DNA of 26,918 nt from an uncultured Porphyromonadaceae bacterium (GCA_905198125.1 CAJKBH010000041.1:1-26918); one strand, 5' to 3'; numbered from the stretch's first letter, positions 6,665 to 15,826 are shown. Notes: a model not told the origin generated them from the sequence alone. Made by a program: numbers and translations.

Positions 6665-7879
6665 GTGAAGAAATATATCCTAACAATACATACGTGCATC
6701 CTTGCACTGGTGCTGGCCACAGGCATCAGCGCGTCGGCGCTGAGCCGGGATGAGCGCGAGTTTGCGTCAGGCTTCAGCATCAACAAGAGCAGCCTGGTGA
6801 TTGACGACGGCCTGGAAAGTCTGGGACGCAAGGTCGCCGACTGGCACAAGGCCGGCCATATCGAACGGTTTGATGTGTGTGGATACTCGTCGCCCGACGG
6901 GCCTTATGCCTTCAACAGCAGACTGGCCGAAGATCGTGCCGAAGCGGTACGCAGGTATTTCAACCGGTACTGGGGTATCCCGGTCTCGCTGATCAATGTC
7001 AGCAATGTGGCCGAGGACTGGGATACGACCCGCGAGCTGATAGCCTCCGGCGACATCGGCGACCGGGACGGCATTCTTGCCATCATCGACAACGAGCCGG
7101 ACGGCGACCGCCGCGAGGCTAAGTTGCGCAGTTATGCCGGAGGCAACGCATGGCGCCGGCTGGCTGCCGAGGTATTCCCGCAGGTGCGCCGTGCCAGGAT
7201 TGTGGTAGTTACCGACGATGGAGAATTAGAGGCTGTCCTGACCGACGAAGGCACCGCGATCGGGCATGTAGAAGAACCCGTTGTGGAACAACCGGCGACA
7301 GAACCCGGGAATGAAGTTTCCGTAGCAGCCGACACGGGGCCGGTGTGGCAGCGCCACGCATACCTCAAGACCAACGTGCCGGCATGGTTCCTGCTCTGGC
7401 TCAACCTCGCGGGCGAGTACGATATATCCAAGCATTGGAGCGTAAACCTCTCCATATATTACAGCGGCTTTGATTACTTCCGGCGCGCGCGCAAGTACCG
7501 CACGTTCGCGGTGATGCCCGAGGTGCGCTACTGGTTCCGTCCCGACAATCAGGGATTTTTCGTAGCCCCGCATTTCGGATTGGGATGGTACAACGTGGCG
7601 TTCGAGGGCGCGTACCGTTATCAGGACCATGACGGGCGCACTCCGGCCATCGGCGGCGGCGTCAACGCCGGCTTCCGCTGCAACATCAGCCGCAACAAGC
7701 GGTGGCGCCTGGAATGTTCCATTGGTTTCGGCATATACGCCCTGGATTACGACATGTTTGTGAACAAGGCCAACGGTCTGTTGGCGGGGCGCAAGAAGCG
7801 TACCTTTTACGGCATAGACAATGCCGCCCTGTCGGTGTGCTATATGTTTGACGTCAGGAAGAAAGGAGGCAGGAAATGA
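6665..7879 (+). CDS. OmpA-like plus DUF3575 outer-membrane protein
   Basis: A 404-residue envelope protein, probably anchored in or near the outer membrane. It starts with GTG (6665) and a conventional signal peptide (ILALVLATGISASALS), with no lipobox Cys. Residues about 25-180 resemble an OmpA C-terminal-type domain (VCGYSSPDGPYAFNSRLAEDRAEAVRRYF). A linker rich in Glu, Pro and Val follows. Residues about 230-404 match DUF3575, with alternating aromatic strands suggesting a small beta-barrel (LKTNVPAWFLLWLNLAGEYDISKHWSVNLS near the start). DUF3575 genes accompany FimB/Mfa2-type pilus genes in Bacteroidales, which fits this position. Its stop overlaps the next start, so the two are probably translationally coupled. 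Exact function in pilus assembly is not established. Confidence 0.8.
   Translation: MKKYILTIHTCILALVLATGISASALSRDEREFASGFSINKSSLVIDDGLESLGRKVADWHKAGHIERFDVCGYSSPDGPYAFNSRLAEDRAEAVRRYFNRYWGIPVSLINVSNVAEDWDTTRELIASGDIGDRDGILAIIDNEPDGDRREAKLRSYAGGNAWRRLAAEVFPQVRRARIVVVTDDGELEAVLTDEGTAIGHVEEPVVEQPATEPGNEVSVAADTGPVWQRHAYLKTNVPAWFLLWLNLAGEYDISKHWSVNLSIYYSGFDYFRRARKYRTFAVMPEVRYWFRPDNQGFFVAPHFGLGWYNVAFEGAYRYQDHDGRTPAIGGGVNAGFRCNISRNKRWRLECSIGFGIYALDYDMFVNKANGLLAGRKKRTFYGIDNAALSVCYMFDVRKKGGRK
7862..7869 (+). promoter_or_regulatory. Strong Shine-Dalgarno for the FimB-like gene
   Basis: AAAGGAGG ends six bases before the ATG at 7876, inside the last codons of the upstream gene. Such a sequence is unusual in Bacteroidetes, where starts mostly lack it. 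Together with the ATGA overlap it supports coupled translation. It may be partly an accident of the Arg-Lys-Lys-Gly-Gly codons. Confidence 0.45.
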
Positions 7880-8919
7880 AACCTTTGGGATTCATGTCAC
7901 CGGCATTCCGGCTTCTGACTGCGGTCATTGTGCTGGCAGGCGCGCTGACCCAGACGTCGTGCGTGCACGAATTCCCCGAGAACACTATGCCGAAGCGTGA
8001 CATCACGCTGACCATCCGTCATCTTCAGGAATGGACGCATACCGAGATGACCGTTACGCGGCAGGATGCCGGGGCCACGGTGTGCCGCTATCATCTGAAG
8101 GCATACCCGGCCGGGCTTGAGCAGGTGCCGGCGGCCGAGTTCGTGTTCTTCCGGAACGACCCGGACCGTAACGATTTCACCGTGACCATCCAGCTGAGCG
8201 AGGGGGACTACGACCTGTATTGCTGGAGCGACTATGCCGACGCCACGCAGCAGTCGTCTTATTTCTTCGACTCCTCCGAATTCCACAACATCATATATGC
8301 CGAGCCGTATAACGGCAATAACGAGTTGCGCGACGCATTCCGAGGCGATGTCTCCTTTACGGTGGCCAGCACGATGAACGCCGAGTATCATCAGGATGTG
8401 GAGATGACCCTGGAGCGCCCCTTCGCCCGGTATGAGTTCCGCGCCACCGACATCAGCGATTTCGTGGACCGCGAGATGACGCGACGCAATATCTCGAGAG
8501 GCGAGGATTCCGAGGCCGGTCCTCCGGCCAACATAGAGCATAGGCTTCCCAACATCAATCAGTATCGTATCCGGATGGTGTACACCGGCTATATGCCCTC
8601 CAAGTTCGATAACTTCCGGAACAAGCCTGTGGATTCGGCCACCGGCATGAGCTATGACGCACAGATCAGTATCCTTTCCGACGATGAGGCGCGACTCGGA
8701 TTCGACCATGTGATGGTCAACGGACATGAATCGAGCGTGGCGGTGGCAATGGAAGTATATGACCCTAAAGGCGAGCTGATAGGCAGCACGTCAACCATCA
8801 ACGTGCCCACCATGCGCGGACGCAACACCATAGTGCGCGGACGCTTCCTGACGTCGCAGGCCACCGGTGGAGTCGGTATCGACCCCGGCTTCAACGGCGA
8901 ATACAATATAGAACTATAA
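7876..8919 (+). CDS. FimB/Mfa2-like lipoprotein, probable pilus anchor
   Basis: A 347-residue lipoprotein with signal peptide ending at Cys29 (LTQTSC, with an atypical Gln at -3) followed by VHEFPEN, a start often seen in Bacteroidales FimB/Mfa2-like proteins. The body looks all-beta (DFTVTIQLSEGDYDLYCWSDY, VEMTLERPFARYEFRATDI), consistent with two transthyretin-like sandwiches. It lacks the GTR processing-like site present in both neighbouring fimbrillin-like proteins, as expected of an anchor that stays unprocessed and caps the fibre base. Its start overlaps the DUF3575 stop as ATGA and is preceded by a strong Shine-Dalgarno. Thirty bases separate it from the next gene, so they are co-transcribed. 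It may fall in a DUF-named family; anchor role is inferred from position and family knowledge. Confidence 0.75.
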   Translation: MKPLGFMSPAFRLLTAVIVLAGALTQTSCVHEFPENTMPKRDITLTIRHLQEWTHTEMTVTRQDAGATVCRYHLKAYPAGLEQVPAAEFVFFRNDPDRNDFTVTIQLSEGDYDLYCWSDYADATQQSSYFFDSSEFHNIIYAEPYNGNNELRDAFRGDVSFTVASTMNAEYHQDVEMTLERPFARYEFRATDISDFVDREMTRRNISRGEDSEAGPPANIEHRLPNINQYRIRMVYTGYMPSKFDNFRNKPVDSATGMSYDAQISILSDDEARLGFDHVMVNGHESSVAVAMEVYDPKGELIGSTSTINVPTMRGRNTIVRGRFLTSQATGGVGIDPGFNGEYNIEL

Positions 8920-8949
8920 CCAATCGCACATCAACCAACTTATAATAAC

Positions 8950-11301
8950 ATGAAAAAGTTTTTTGCATTTGCTACGACAGCGACAATGCTGTTCGGCTTC
9001 GCGTCGTGTTCCAGCGAACTTGATGCGCCGGAAGCTGCTCGCGACGGCAACGTGAACTTCACGGTCACGCTTCCGGGCACCCCCGGCACACGTGCCTTCT
9101 CCGACGGCCTCACCGCCGAGAACCTGCAGGTGGCTGTCTATGACGTCACCGACCCCGACAATGTAGTGCTTGCCACCACCAAGGAACAGAATTTCGAAAA
9201 CTCGCTGCAGACCACCGTAAACCTGAGCCTGGCCAACGGCCGCAGCTACAGGATCGCCTTCTTCGCCAGCCTGAAGGACGGCTCCCCCTACACCTTCGAC
9301 ACCGCGAACAGGAAGATTATGGTGGATTACAGCAAGATGACCGCGTATAACAGCACGGACAGCTACGACTGCTTCTATCAGCTGTTCGAGACCGGCAAGG
9401 TCACCGCTGCCATCAACGAGACCATCACCCTGTACCGTCCCGTGGCGCAGATCAACTGGGGCACCTCCGACCTGAAAGAAGATGTCCTGAAGGTTATCTA
9501 CGGAGAGAATGACCTGGAGAACCTTTACACCAAGGTCACGACTATGGGCTACACCGAGTTCGATATGTTTGCGAAGGATGTGGTGGAAGGCACACAGGTG
9601 GATGTGACATACGGACTTGCCGCACGTCCCGCCGCTGCCGAGGACTTCCCGTATCAGCCCAAGGGCGACGACGGCGAGCCGGTAAGGACCTACGACTATC
9701 TGTCGATGCAGTATCTGCTGGTGCCTCAGGCATCGTCGTTGGTAGACCTGAAACTGGAGTCTGCCGCATCGGCCACGGCCACTGACGCAATCGCTGTGGT
9801 GAACGTTCCCAATGCCCCGGTACAGGCCAACTACCGCACCAACATCTTCGGCGCCCTGCTGACCAATCCCGCCGAATTCAATGTGGTGAAGGAGAAGAAC
9901 TACGAAACTCCCGACTATAACGTTGTGTGGAACGGCGAAGTGGACACGAATATACCTTCAGAGGATGTGGCCGGCGTCACCACATACACCATCACGACGC
10001 CTGCACAATTGGCCGGCCTTTCCGCTTTGGTCAAAGAGGGCGATACCTTCAAGGGCAAGGTAGTCAGGCTTGACGCAGACCTTGACATGAACAATGAGGT
10101 GTTCACCCCGATCGGCTATTTCTCAAGCAATGGCGCATACGGTTTTGCAGGTACGTTCGACGGTAACGGCAAGACCATCAGCAACCTTAATTGCATCGAG
10201 GTCCCCAATGGCGACAGCAATGCGGCCGGACTGTTCGCATACATCAAGAGCGGTGCTGAAATCAAGAACCTTACTGTAGACGGCGCCAAGGTAATGGGTA
10301 CTCATTTTGCCGGTGTAATCTGTGGATACGCTCATGCGGGCGATGCCGCTAATCTTAAGATTACGAACTGTACCGTCAAGAATTCAACGGTAGTGTCTTC
10401 AATGGGCGTGAATGGAAATGACGGTGACAAGGCCGGTGCAATAACAGGTTTCCTCCAGAAGGGTGATGTGACCGGCTGTACGGTCGATAATGTTACCGTC
10501 GAGGCAATGCGCGATTGCGGTATGTTTGTAGGCTGCATATCGCAGGCCGCTTCTCAGGTCACAAAGGTTCAGAACAATCGTGCCTCTAACTCTGAGTTTA
10601 CCGTCAAAGGAAATGCCGCCGAGGCTCTTGGCATGGAAGTGGGCCGTACAGTCAACAGGGGTTCCATCAATGTTTCGGGAAATACTTTCACCGGCTGCAC
10701 GATGAATGTGGCGGACTTCGACTGTCGCGAGGCATCGGGCGACAAGCAGTTTATCAACATCACCTGCAAGCCCGGAGTGACACTGAACATCGTCAATGTC
10801 AAGTCCCGCGGTATGTATGTCACCCAGCCCAACACCGAGAAGGTGACCGTCAGGAACTGCACGTTCACAAAGGCAGCCGTACTGGGAGATAAGTCGAGCA
10901 AGAGCTATCTGTGCCGTAAGGGTATCGAGATAATCAGTACCAGGAGCGATGCGACAGCCAACGCGGAGATTACGGGTTGTGATTTCCAGAGCTCGTTCGG
11001 TCATTCGATACAGTTCCAGAACTATGCGGATGTGAATGTGACCGTGAAGGGTAATAAGTTCGCAGGCTGGGGCCAGAAAGAGGAGGCTCAGGACGACATC
11101 GAGACATCGTGCGCTATCGTGGTGTGCGGCACTTCGCTTTGCGACACTCCGCAGGCACGTCAGGCATTTGTCGATCAGTTCCTGAAGGACAACACCTGCG
11201 CTTCGAACTATACGAAGAATGATTTCAAATACGGTTATGTCCGCTTCGACACGACGCCTGCGTATGTAGCCAACGAACAGGGCGAAATTACCCAGAGATG
11301 A
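8950..11301 (+). CDS. Large fimbrillin-like lipoprotein with GLUG-like and beta-helix head
   Basis: A 783-residue paralogue of the protein at 4621-6558. Signal peptide ends at Cys20 (FASC). A prosegment with strand NVNFTVTLP leads to GTR at Arg48, followed by AFSDG, equivalent to the Arg-Ala processing site of FimA-type pilins. Residues to about 325 share the fimbrillin-like domain with its paralogue. The C-terminal part differs: residues about 350-430 carry LDADLDMNNEVFTPIGYF and GTFDGNGKTISNLN, typical of GLUG-type repeats, and then repeated NCTV/NNTV-like strands suggest a beta-helix. Last gene of the operon, 30 nt after the FimB-like gene and before a bidirectional terminator. A tip adhesin is likelier than a bulk stalk subunit given its size, but this is inference. 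Confidence 0.78.
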   Translation: MKKFFAFATTATMLFGFASCSSELDAPEAARDGNVNFTVTLPGTPGTRAFSDGLTAENLQVAVYDVTDPDNVVLATTKEQNFENSLQTTVNLSLANGRSYRIAFFASLKDGSPYTFDTANRKIMVDYSKMTAYNSTDSYDCFYQLFETGKVTAAINETITLYRPVAQINWGTSDLKEDVLKVIYGENDLENLYTKVTTMGYTEFDMFAKDVVEGTQVDVTYGLAARPAAAEDFPYQPKGDDGEPVRTYDYLSMQYLLVPQASSLVDLKLESAASATATDAIAVVNVPNAPVQANYRTNIFGALLTNPAEFNVVKEKNYETPDYNVVWNGEVDTNIPSEDVAGVTTYTITTPAQLAGLSALVKEGDTFKGKVVRLDADLDMNNEVFTPIGYFSSNGAYGFAGTFDGNGKTISNLNCIEVPNGDSNAAGLFAYIKSGAEIKNLTVDGAKVMGTHFAGVICGYAHAGDAANLKITNCTVKNSTVVSSMGVNGNDGDKAGAITGFLQKGDVTGCTVDNVTVEAMRDCGMFVGCISQAASQVTKVQNNRASNSEFTVKGNAAEALGMEVGRTVNRGSINVSGNTFTGCTMNVADFDCREASGDKQFINITCKPGVTLNIVNVKSRGMYVTQPNTEKVTVRNCTFTKAAVLGDKSSKSYLCRKGIEIISTRSDATANAEITGCDFQSSFGHSIQFQNYADVNVTVKGNKFAGWGQKEEAQDDIETSCAIVVCGTSLCDTPQARQAFVDQFLKDNTCASNYTKNDFKYGYVRFDTTPAYVANEQGEITQR

Positions 11302-11394
11302 AAATCGGTTTTATTGGCATCAGCATAACGGAAATCTCCGTTAGCGGTCAATACACCGAGTAAGCATAAATCTTAATTACTGAAAAATGCGAAA

Positions 11395-11423
11395 GCCGGG
11401 AGCGCCACACAGACGCTCCCGGC
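11395..11423. terminator. Bidirectional intrinsic terminator between convergent operons
   Basis: GCCGGGAGCG (11395-11404) pairs perfectly with CGCTCCCGGC (11414-11423) around a nine-base loop. On the plus strand it is followed by AATGTTTTTA. On the minus strand it is followed by TTTCGCATTTTTC. It therefore serves the pilus operon from the left and the envelope operon from the right. Confidence 0.88.
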
Positions 11424-11437
11424 AATGTTTTTACTTG

Positions 11438-11459
11438 TCACTCGTCATTATTACTTATT
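11438..11459 (+). repeat. Dispersed short intergenic repeat, copy B
   Basis: Matches 2086-2107 at 18 of 22 positions, same orientation. The last five bases overlap the stop end of the minus-strand HAD phosphatase gene. Function unknown. Confidence 0.4.
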
Positions 11460-12108
11460 CATTGGCGAGGGCCAGATCGAGGATTTCAGCAGGGGTGGAG
11501 ACGATGTGGTCGGCGTAGGCCGACTTAAGCTCCGAGACGGGACGGAAGCCCCAGGTAACGCCAACCGATTCGATGCAGGCACGGCGTGCCGTCTCCATAT
11601 CCACTGCCGAGTCGCCGCAATACAGCACGTCGCGCTTCGGACACGGGTGGTCGCTCAGCGCCTGAAACACAATGGAGGGGTCCGGTTTCTTCGGACGATC
11701 CGGCACTTCGCCAAGTGTGGCGGCGAACTCTATGTCGGGGAAGTAATGCCTGATGATGGCGTCCACGGCTTTCTGGTATTTGTTGCTGGTCACGGCTATG
11801 GCTATGTCGTGGTCGCGCAGGTCGAGCAGAAGCTCCGGGATGCCGGGATAGGGCTTGGTCATGTCGGTGCAATGCCGGTCGTAATACTCGCGGAACGAGT
11901 CTAACATGGCGTCGATTGTCTCAGACCCCGCGTCAGGCTGGGCGCGCTCCAGGAGCTTGCGCACGCCGTTGCCCACCATGTAGTTGTAGGCCGACAGGGG
12001 ATGGGTGGAGAATCCCGCTTCCTTCAGAGCATGGTTACAGGCGTTGCCGAGGTCGGCTATGGTGTTCAGCAATGTGCCGTCAAGGTCGAATATCACAAAT
12101 TTTTTCAT
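11455..12108 (-). CDS. gph: HAD-family phosphoglycolate-phosphatase-like hydrolase
   Basis: A 217-residue cytoplasmic phosphatase of the haloacid dehalogenase superfamily, close to Gph, which dephosphorylates 2-phosphoglycolate. Motif I is FDLDGTLLNT with Asp8 as nucleophile and Asp10 as acid/base. Motif II is in AVTSNKYQ, motif III is the Lys in RPKKPDPS, and motif IV is CGDSAVDMETA. The helical cap lies between motifs I and II as in subclass IA enzymes. It is the last gene of the minus-strand envelope operon, 12 nt after the TamL-type gene, and ends just before the bidirectional terminator. Substrate is uncertain: many Gph-like proteins act on other small phosphate esters such as pyrophosphate or sugar phosphates. 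The link to the rest of the operon is unclear. Confidence 0.85.
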   Translation of the reverse strand: MKKFVIFDLDGTLLNTIADLGNACNHALKEAGFSTHPLSAYNYMVGNGVRKLLERAQPDAGSETIDAMLDSFREYYDRHCTDMTKPYPGIPELLLDLRDHDIAIAVTSNKYQKAVDAIIRHYFPDIEFAATLGEVPDRPKKPDPSIVFQALSDHPCPKRDVLYCGDSAVDMETARRACIESVGVTWGFRPVSELKSAYADHIVSTPAEILDLALANE

Positions 12109-12120
12109 ATCGTAGTCTGT

Positions 12121-14493
12121 TCAGAAAGGATAACCGATTGAGAAATGGAATGCGTGGTCGCGTTTCCATTCGGGATGTATCAGGGGCCAGGGCTCGGCGT
12201 TGATGGCCGGGTTGTGCGCTTTCATGCCCAGGTCGAAACGGATCAGGAAGTAGTTGAAGTCCAGACGTATTCCGGCGCCGTAGGCCAGGGCTATCTGCTT
12301 ATAGAACGAATCGAACTTAAACACTCCCTCCGGTTGGGTGGCATAGTTGCGTATGGTCCAGATGTTGCCGGCGTCGACGAACAGCGCGCCTTCCACCACC
12401 CAGAACATTTTAACGCGGTATTCCACACTGAGGTTCAGCCTTATGTCGCCGCACTGGTGGATGAAGTCGGACTGAGAGTTGGTCGACGGGTAGCGTCCCG
12501 GTCCGAGGGTACGCACCGACCAGCCGCGCACGCCGTTTGCCCCGCCGCCGTAGAACCGCTTCTCGAACGGAAGGATGCTGGAATTGCCATAAGGCACCCC
12601 GATGCCGAAGCCGCCGTGACAGGCCAGTGAGTTGCGGCTGTCGAACGTGCGCAGATACGTGAAGTCGCCGTCGGCCCGCACATACTGCGAATAGCGGATG
12701 CCGAACACCTTGTAGGGATTCTCGTGGAACTTCCGCTTGGGATTTATAAGGTAATTGATGGCAAACAGCAGGTTGCCCGCTATCTCCACATTGGTGCGGA
12801 ACGTGAGAATGTCGCGCTGCAGCCGCCGGCGTATGCCCGGCACTTCCTGACGCTTGGTGGTGTGGTAGAACTGGAAGCCCGAGCGCAGTATGAAGTGGTC
12901 CTCGTAGCTGTAGCGCAGCAACGGATTGTCGGGCGCTATCTGGTCGATGAAGTCGTTGGTGCTGGCCGGCAGGTACACGTACGACACATCGAGTGGAGTC
13001 CATACATAACGCGACGGATGGCGGCGCGACGTCCATTTATAGTTCCAGCCCACCGCGGACACGATGCGTGTGTATTCAGGCCGTTCCTGATAGTTGATCG
13101 ACATGTTGAACTCCGTGGACGCCTTGATGCGGCGCTTGAAGCTTTCGCGCAGGAACGGTATCTTGAACTTGGGGAACACCACGGAGGCGTCCACGCCGTA
13201 TTCCATGAAGCGGTTGTGGATGAAACCCTCGAGGTTGCCGTTCAGCGCCTGATACGAACCGCGCGCCCTGAGGTTCAGCGTTTCGGAGCCTTTGCCGATG
13301 TTGCGGTGTGCGTAAGCCAACGCCAGCGCCACGCCGAAGTCACCCTCCGAGTTGGTGCCCTCCACTTCCGCGGATATCGACTGGCTCTTGCCCGGAGTCA
13401 GCAGGATATATACGTCAAGCAGTCCGTCGGTGCCGATGGAGCCTGCGGGCATAAGCCGGATGTTGATGAATTTCAGGATGGAGAGGCGTCCGAATGCGGA
13501 GTAGGTGTTCTCCAGGTCGTTGACGCTGTACGGACGTCCGGGGGTGAAGAAGCAGTTTTCGTTCAGTACACTTGGCCTGAGATAACGTTTGTCGCCGTAC
13601 AGTACGGTTACGTTCCTGTAATGCACCGTGTCCTTGGCCTGATACTCGCGCGGATCTGGGCAGTCGGCGCCGTTATAGTCGGGAATGCAGTACACGTTGC
13701 GCACCAGATAGCGGTGATGCCGCGTCATGTCCAGTCCCCGCTGTCCCGATTCCTTGGAGGGAGGCCGGACGAACATGGTCAGGTCCACCAGCTTGGAGCC
13801 GGCGGCGGTGTCGGCAGTAAACGTGACGTATTCCTTGCCGAAAGCCCAGTAGCCGCTGTTCTGCATACGGCGTGTCACCAGGTCGCGCTGCTGTTCCAGC
13901 AGGTTGCGGTCCAGCCGCCCGCCCGGACCGACAGGGAACAGGAGCGAGTCGCGCATCACTATCTCGCGGATGGTGTCGTTGGGGAAGGAATACGCGATAC
14001 TGCGGATGGTGTGCGGTCGGCCGGCCTCGATGGAATATCGCAGCCGGGTGCGCTTCCTGCGGTAGTCGGGAAATGAGTCTGTCACGATGGTTGCGTCCAG
14101 GAAGCCGGCGTTGTTGACGGCGCGCAGCAGCTGGCGTTCGTCGCTGGCCGTGGCCTCGGCGTTATAGATTACGGGTGGCTCGCCCAGACGGCGCACCCAC
14201 TTGTTCCACCACCGTGTGGAGTCGCGGCCCGACATATTGTAGACTCCGAGGCGCAGCTTGGCTATGTTAAGGAACCGGTTGTTGGGACGCTGGTGCACGT
14301 ATGTCAGCAGTTCGCGGTTGGTAAGGGTTTCGGACGAATCGTTAACCTCCACCTTGACGTCGTCGAGCAGCAGACTGCCGTCGGGCACGAACTTGGTGGA
14401 CGAACAGGACTGCAGCAGCGTCATGGCGCACCACAGCACGCCGGCACATAGCCATGCTGCAAGGTTGTGTATGAATCCTGTCCTGTAGCCCAT
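12121..14493 (-). CDS. tamL: TamL-type outer-membrane assembly lipoprotein (Omp85 superfamily)
   Basis: A 790-residue relative of TamA/BamA, expected to help insert outer-membrane proteins. Unlike proteobacterial TamA it is a lipoprotein: the signal peptide ends at Cys30 (LLQSC) followed by SSTKFVPDG, the hallmark of Bacteroidetes TamL. Residues about 35-350 contain POTRA-like repeats (for example DERQLLRAVNNAGFLDATIVTD). The rest is a beta-barrel with alternating aromatic strands, including GGANGVRGWSVRTLGPG near the barrel end, and a terminal Phe in SIGYPF, the usual beta-signal. The gene follows the AmpG-like permease by 16 nt. The usual partner TamB, often adjacent in this phylum, is not in the window. 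A general BamA-like surface antigen is the alternative name. Confidence 0.85.
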   Translation of the reverse strand: MGYRTGFIHNLAAWLCAGVLWCAMTLLQSCSSTKFVPDGSLLLDDVKVEVNDSSETLTNRELLTYVHQRPNNRFLNIAKLRLGVYNMSGRDSTRWWNKWVRRLGEPPVIYNAEATASDERQLLRAVNNAGFLDATIVTDSFPDYRRKRTRLRYSIEAGRPHTIRSIAYSFPNDTIREIVMRDSLLFPVGPGGRLDRNLLEQQRDLVTRRMQNSGYWAFGKEYVTFTADTAAGSKLVDLTMFVRPPSKESGQRGLDMTRHHRYLVRNVYCIPDYNGADCPDPREYQAKDTVHYRNVTVLYGDKRYLRPSVLNENCFFTPGRPYSVNDLENTYSAFGRLSILKFINIRLMPAGSIGTDGLLDVYILLTPGKSQSISAEVEGTNSEGDFGVALALAYAHRNIGKGSETLNLRARGSYQALNGNLEGFIHNRFMEYGVDASVVFPKFKIPFLRESFKRRIKASTEFNMSINYQERPEYTRIVSAVGWNYKWTSRRHPSRYVWTPLDVSYVYLPASTNDFIDQIAPDNPLLRYSYEDHFILRSGFQFYHTTKRQEVPGIRRRLQRDILTFRTNVEIAGNLLFAINYLINPKRKFHENPYKVFGIRYSQYVRADGDFTYLRTFDSRNSLACHGGFGIGVPYGNSSILPFEKRFYGGGANGVRGWSVRTLGPGRYPSTNSQSDFIHQCGDIRLNLSVEYRVKMFWVVEGALFVDAGNIWTIRNYATQPEGVFKFDSFYKQIALAYGAGIRLDFNYFLIRFDLGMKAHNPAINAEPWPLIHPEWKRDHAFHFSIGYPF

Positions 14494-14509
14494 CCCGGGA
14501 GTGTTTATG

Positions 14510-15826
14510 TCAGTCGGCCTGTTTCTTGCCGAAATTGGGGTTTACTTTGATTTTAAGGCAGACCGCGAATGTGGCGATGCAGCATATCATGACCCACCAG
14601 AAGAAATTGACGTACCCCTGCGGGCCGTCGAGTCCGAAGAAGCTGTACCGGCTCAGCGTGTCGTGGATCCAGCCCGCGAACATGCCCGGCACCATCAGCC
14701 CCATGAACGCGAACGCCGTGCAGAACGAGAAGTGCGAGGTCTCGCTCGGTCCCTTGCTGAAGTATATCAGGTACATCATGAACGCTGTGTAGCCGAAGCC
14801 GTAGCCGAACTGCTCGATGCCGATGGCCAGGCATATCAGCACGAAGTTCTGAGGCTGGAACATGGCCAGGAAGCAATAGAATATGCAGGGCAGTGTCAGT
14901 GACAGCGCCATAGGCCAGAGCCATTTTCTGAAGCCTCCCCTGGCTATTGCCACGCCGCCGAGTATGCCGCCGGCCAGCAGGGCGAGAACGCCCACCCACA
15001 CATTGACCAGTCCGAGCTGGATGGTGGTGAGGCCCAGGCCACCTTCGGCACGGGGCGCCAGCAGGAAAGGCTGCGTCAGCTTCAGGCACAGAGCCTCGGG
15101 CAGACGGTACAGCAGCATGAAGCACAGGGCCGTGACGATGTGCGGCTTGCGGAAGAAGCTGATGAACGTCATGCAGAAATTCCTGACGATGCTGCGGGCC
15201 GTGACGCCCGGCATCGGTTTGTCGTTGGGGCTGTGCGGCAGTATGAGCCAGTCGTAGAGAGTGATGCACAGGAACAACACGGACAGGGCCACGAACACCA
15301 TGCTCCATGACGATGATACGGCCATTCCTTTCTGCTGCATATATCCCGCCCACATCACGAGACCGCCCTGCCCGAACAGCGAGGCAAGACGGTAGAAGGT
15401 GTTGCGCACGCCCACGAACGCCGCCTGCTGATGCTGGGTCAGGGCCAGCATATAGTATCCGTCGGCGGCTATGTCGTGCGTGGCCGACAGGAACGCCATG
15501 ATCCAGAACACCGCCAATGTGCCGGTGAAGAAGAAGGGCGCGGGGAGCATGAACGCCACCGCAGCCATAGCCACACCCAACAGCAGCTGCATACTGACTA
15601 TCCAGGCGCGCTTGGTCTTGAATATGTCGACGAACGGACTCCAGAAGGGTTTGATGACCCACGGCAGGTAGAGCCAGCCGGTATAGAACGCCATGTCGGT
15701 CAGGCTGATGCCCATCTGGGTATAGATTATGACGGTGAAGCTGTTCACCACGAAGCTGGGTATGCCCTCGGCCACATACAGGGCCGGAATCCATGCCCAG
15801 GGCGATCTGCGCGATGTGGAATTCAT
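14510..15826 (-). CDS. AmpG-like major facilitator superfamily permease
   Basis: A 438-residue inner-membrane transporter with about 12 hydrophobic helices. The N-terminal run PALYVAEGIPSFVVNSFTVIIYTQMGISLTDMAFYTGWLYLPWVIKPFWSPFVD resembles AmpG, which imports anhydromuropeptides for wall recycling, and relatives in the PAT group. Also seen is the HDIAADGYY motif in helix 4-5, typical of that group. Its start overlaps the DUF4922 stop as ATGA, so translation is coupled. Downstream by 16 nt is the TamL-type gene. The neighbouring amidase-type gene supports a wall-fragment or glycan substrate, but the substrate cannot be read from sequence; generic sugar or peptide import remains possible. Family placement is good, the specific role inferred. 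Confidence 0.78.
   Translation of the reverse strand: MNSTSRRSPWAWIPALYVAEGIPSFVVNSFTVIIYTQMGISLTDMAFYTGWLYLPWVIKPFWSPFVDIFKTKRAWIVSMQLLLGVAMAAVAFMLPAPFFFTGTLAVFWIMAFLSATHDIAADGYYMLALTQHQQAAFVGVRNTFYRLASLFGQGGLVMWAGYMQQKGMAVSSSWSMVFVALSVLFLCITLYDWLILPHSPNDKPMPGVTARSIVRNFCMTFISFFRKPHIVTALCFMLLYRLPEALCLKLTQPFLLAPRAEGGLGLTTIQLGLVNVWVGVLALLAGGILGGVAIARGGFRKWLWPMALSLTLPCIFYCFLAMFQPQNFVLICLAIGIEQFGYGFGYTAFMMYLIYFSKGPSETSHFSFCTAFAFMGLMVPGMFAGWIHDTLSRYSFFGLDGPQGYVNFFWWVMICCIATFAVCLKIKVNPNFGKKQAD

Noticed and set aside
12724..14076. Plus-strand open frame of 450 codons opposite the TamL-type gene
   Set aside because: No signal, domain or sensible composition; a shadow of the real minus-strand barrel protein.
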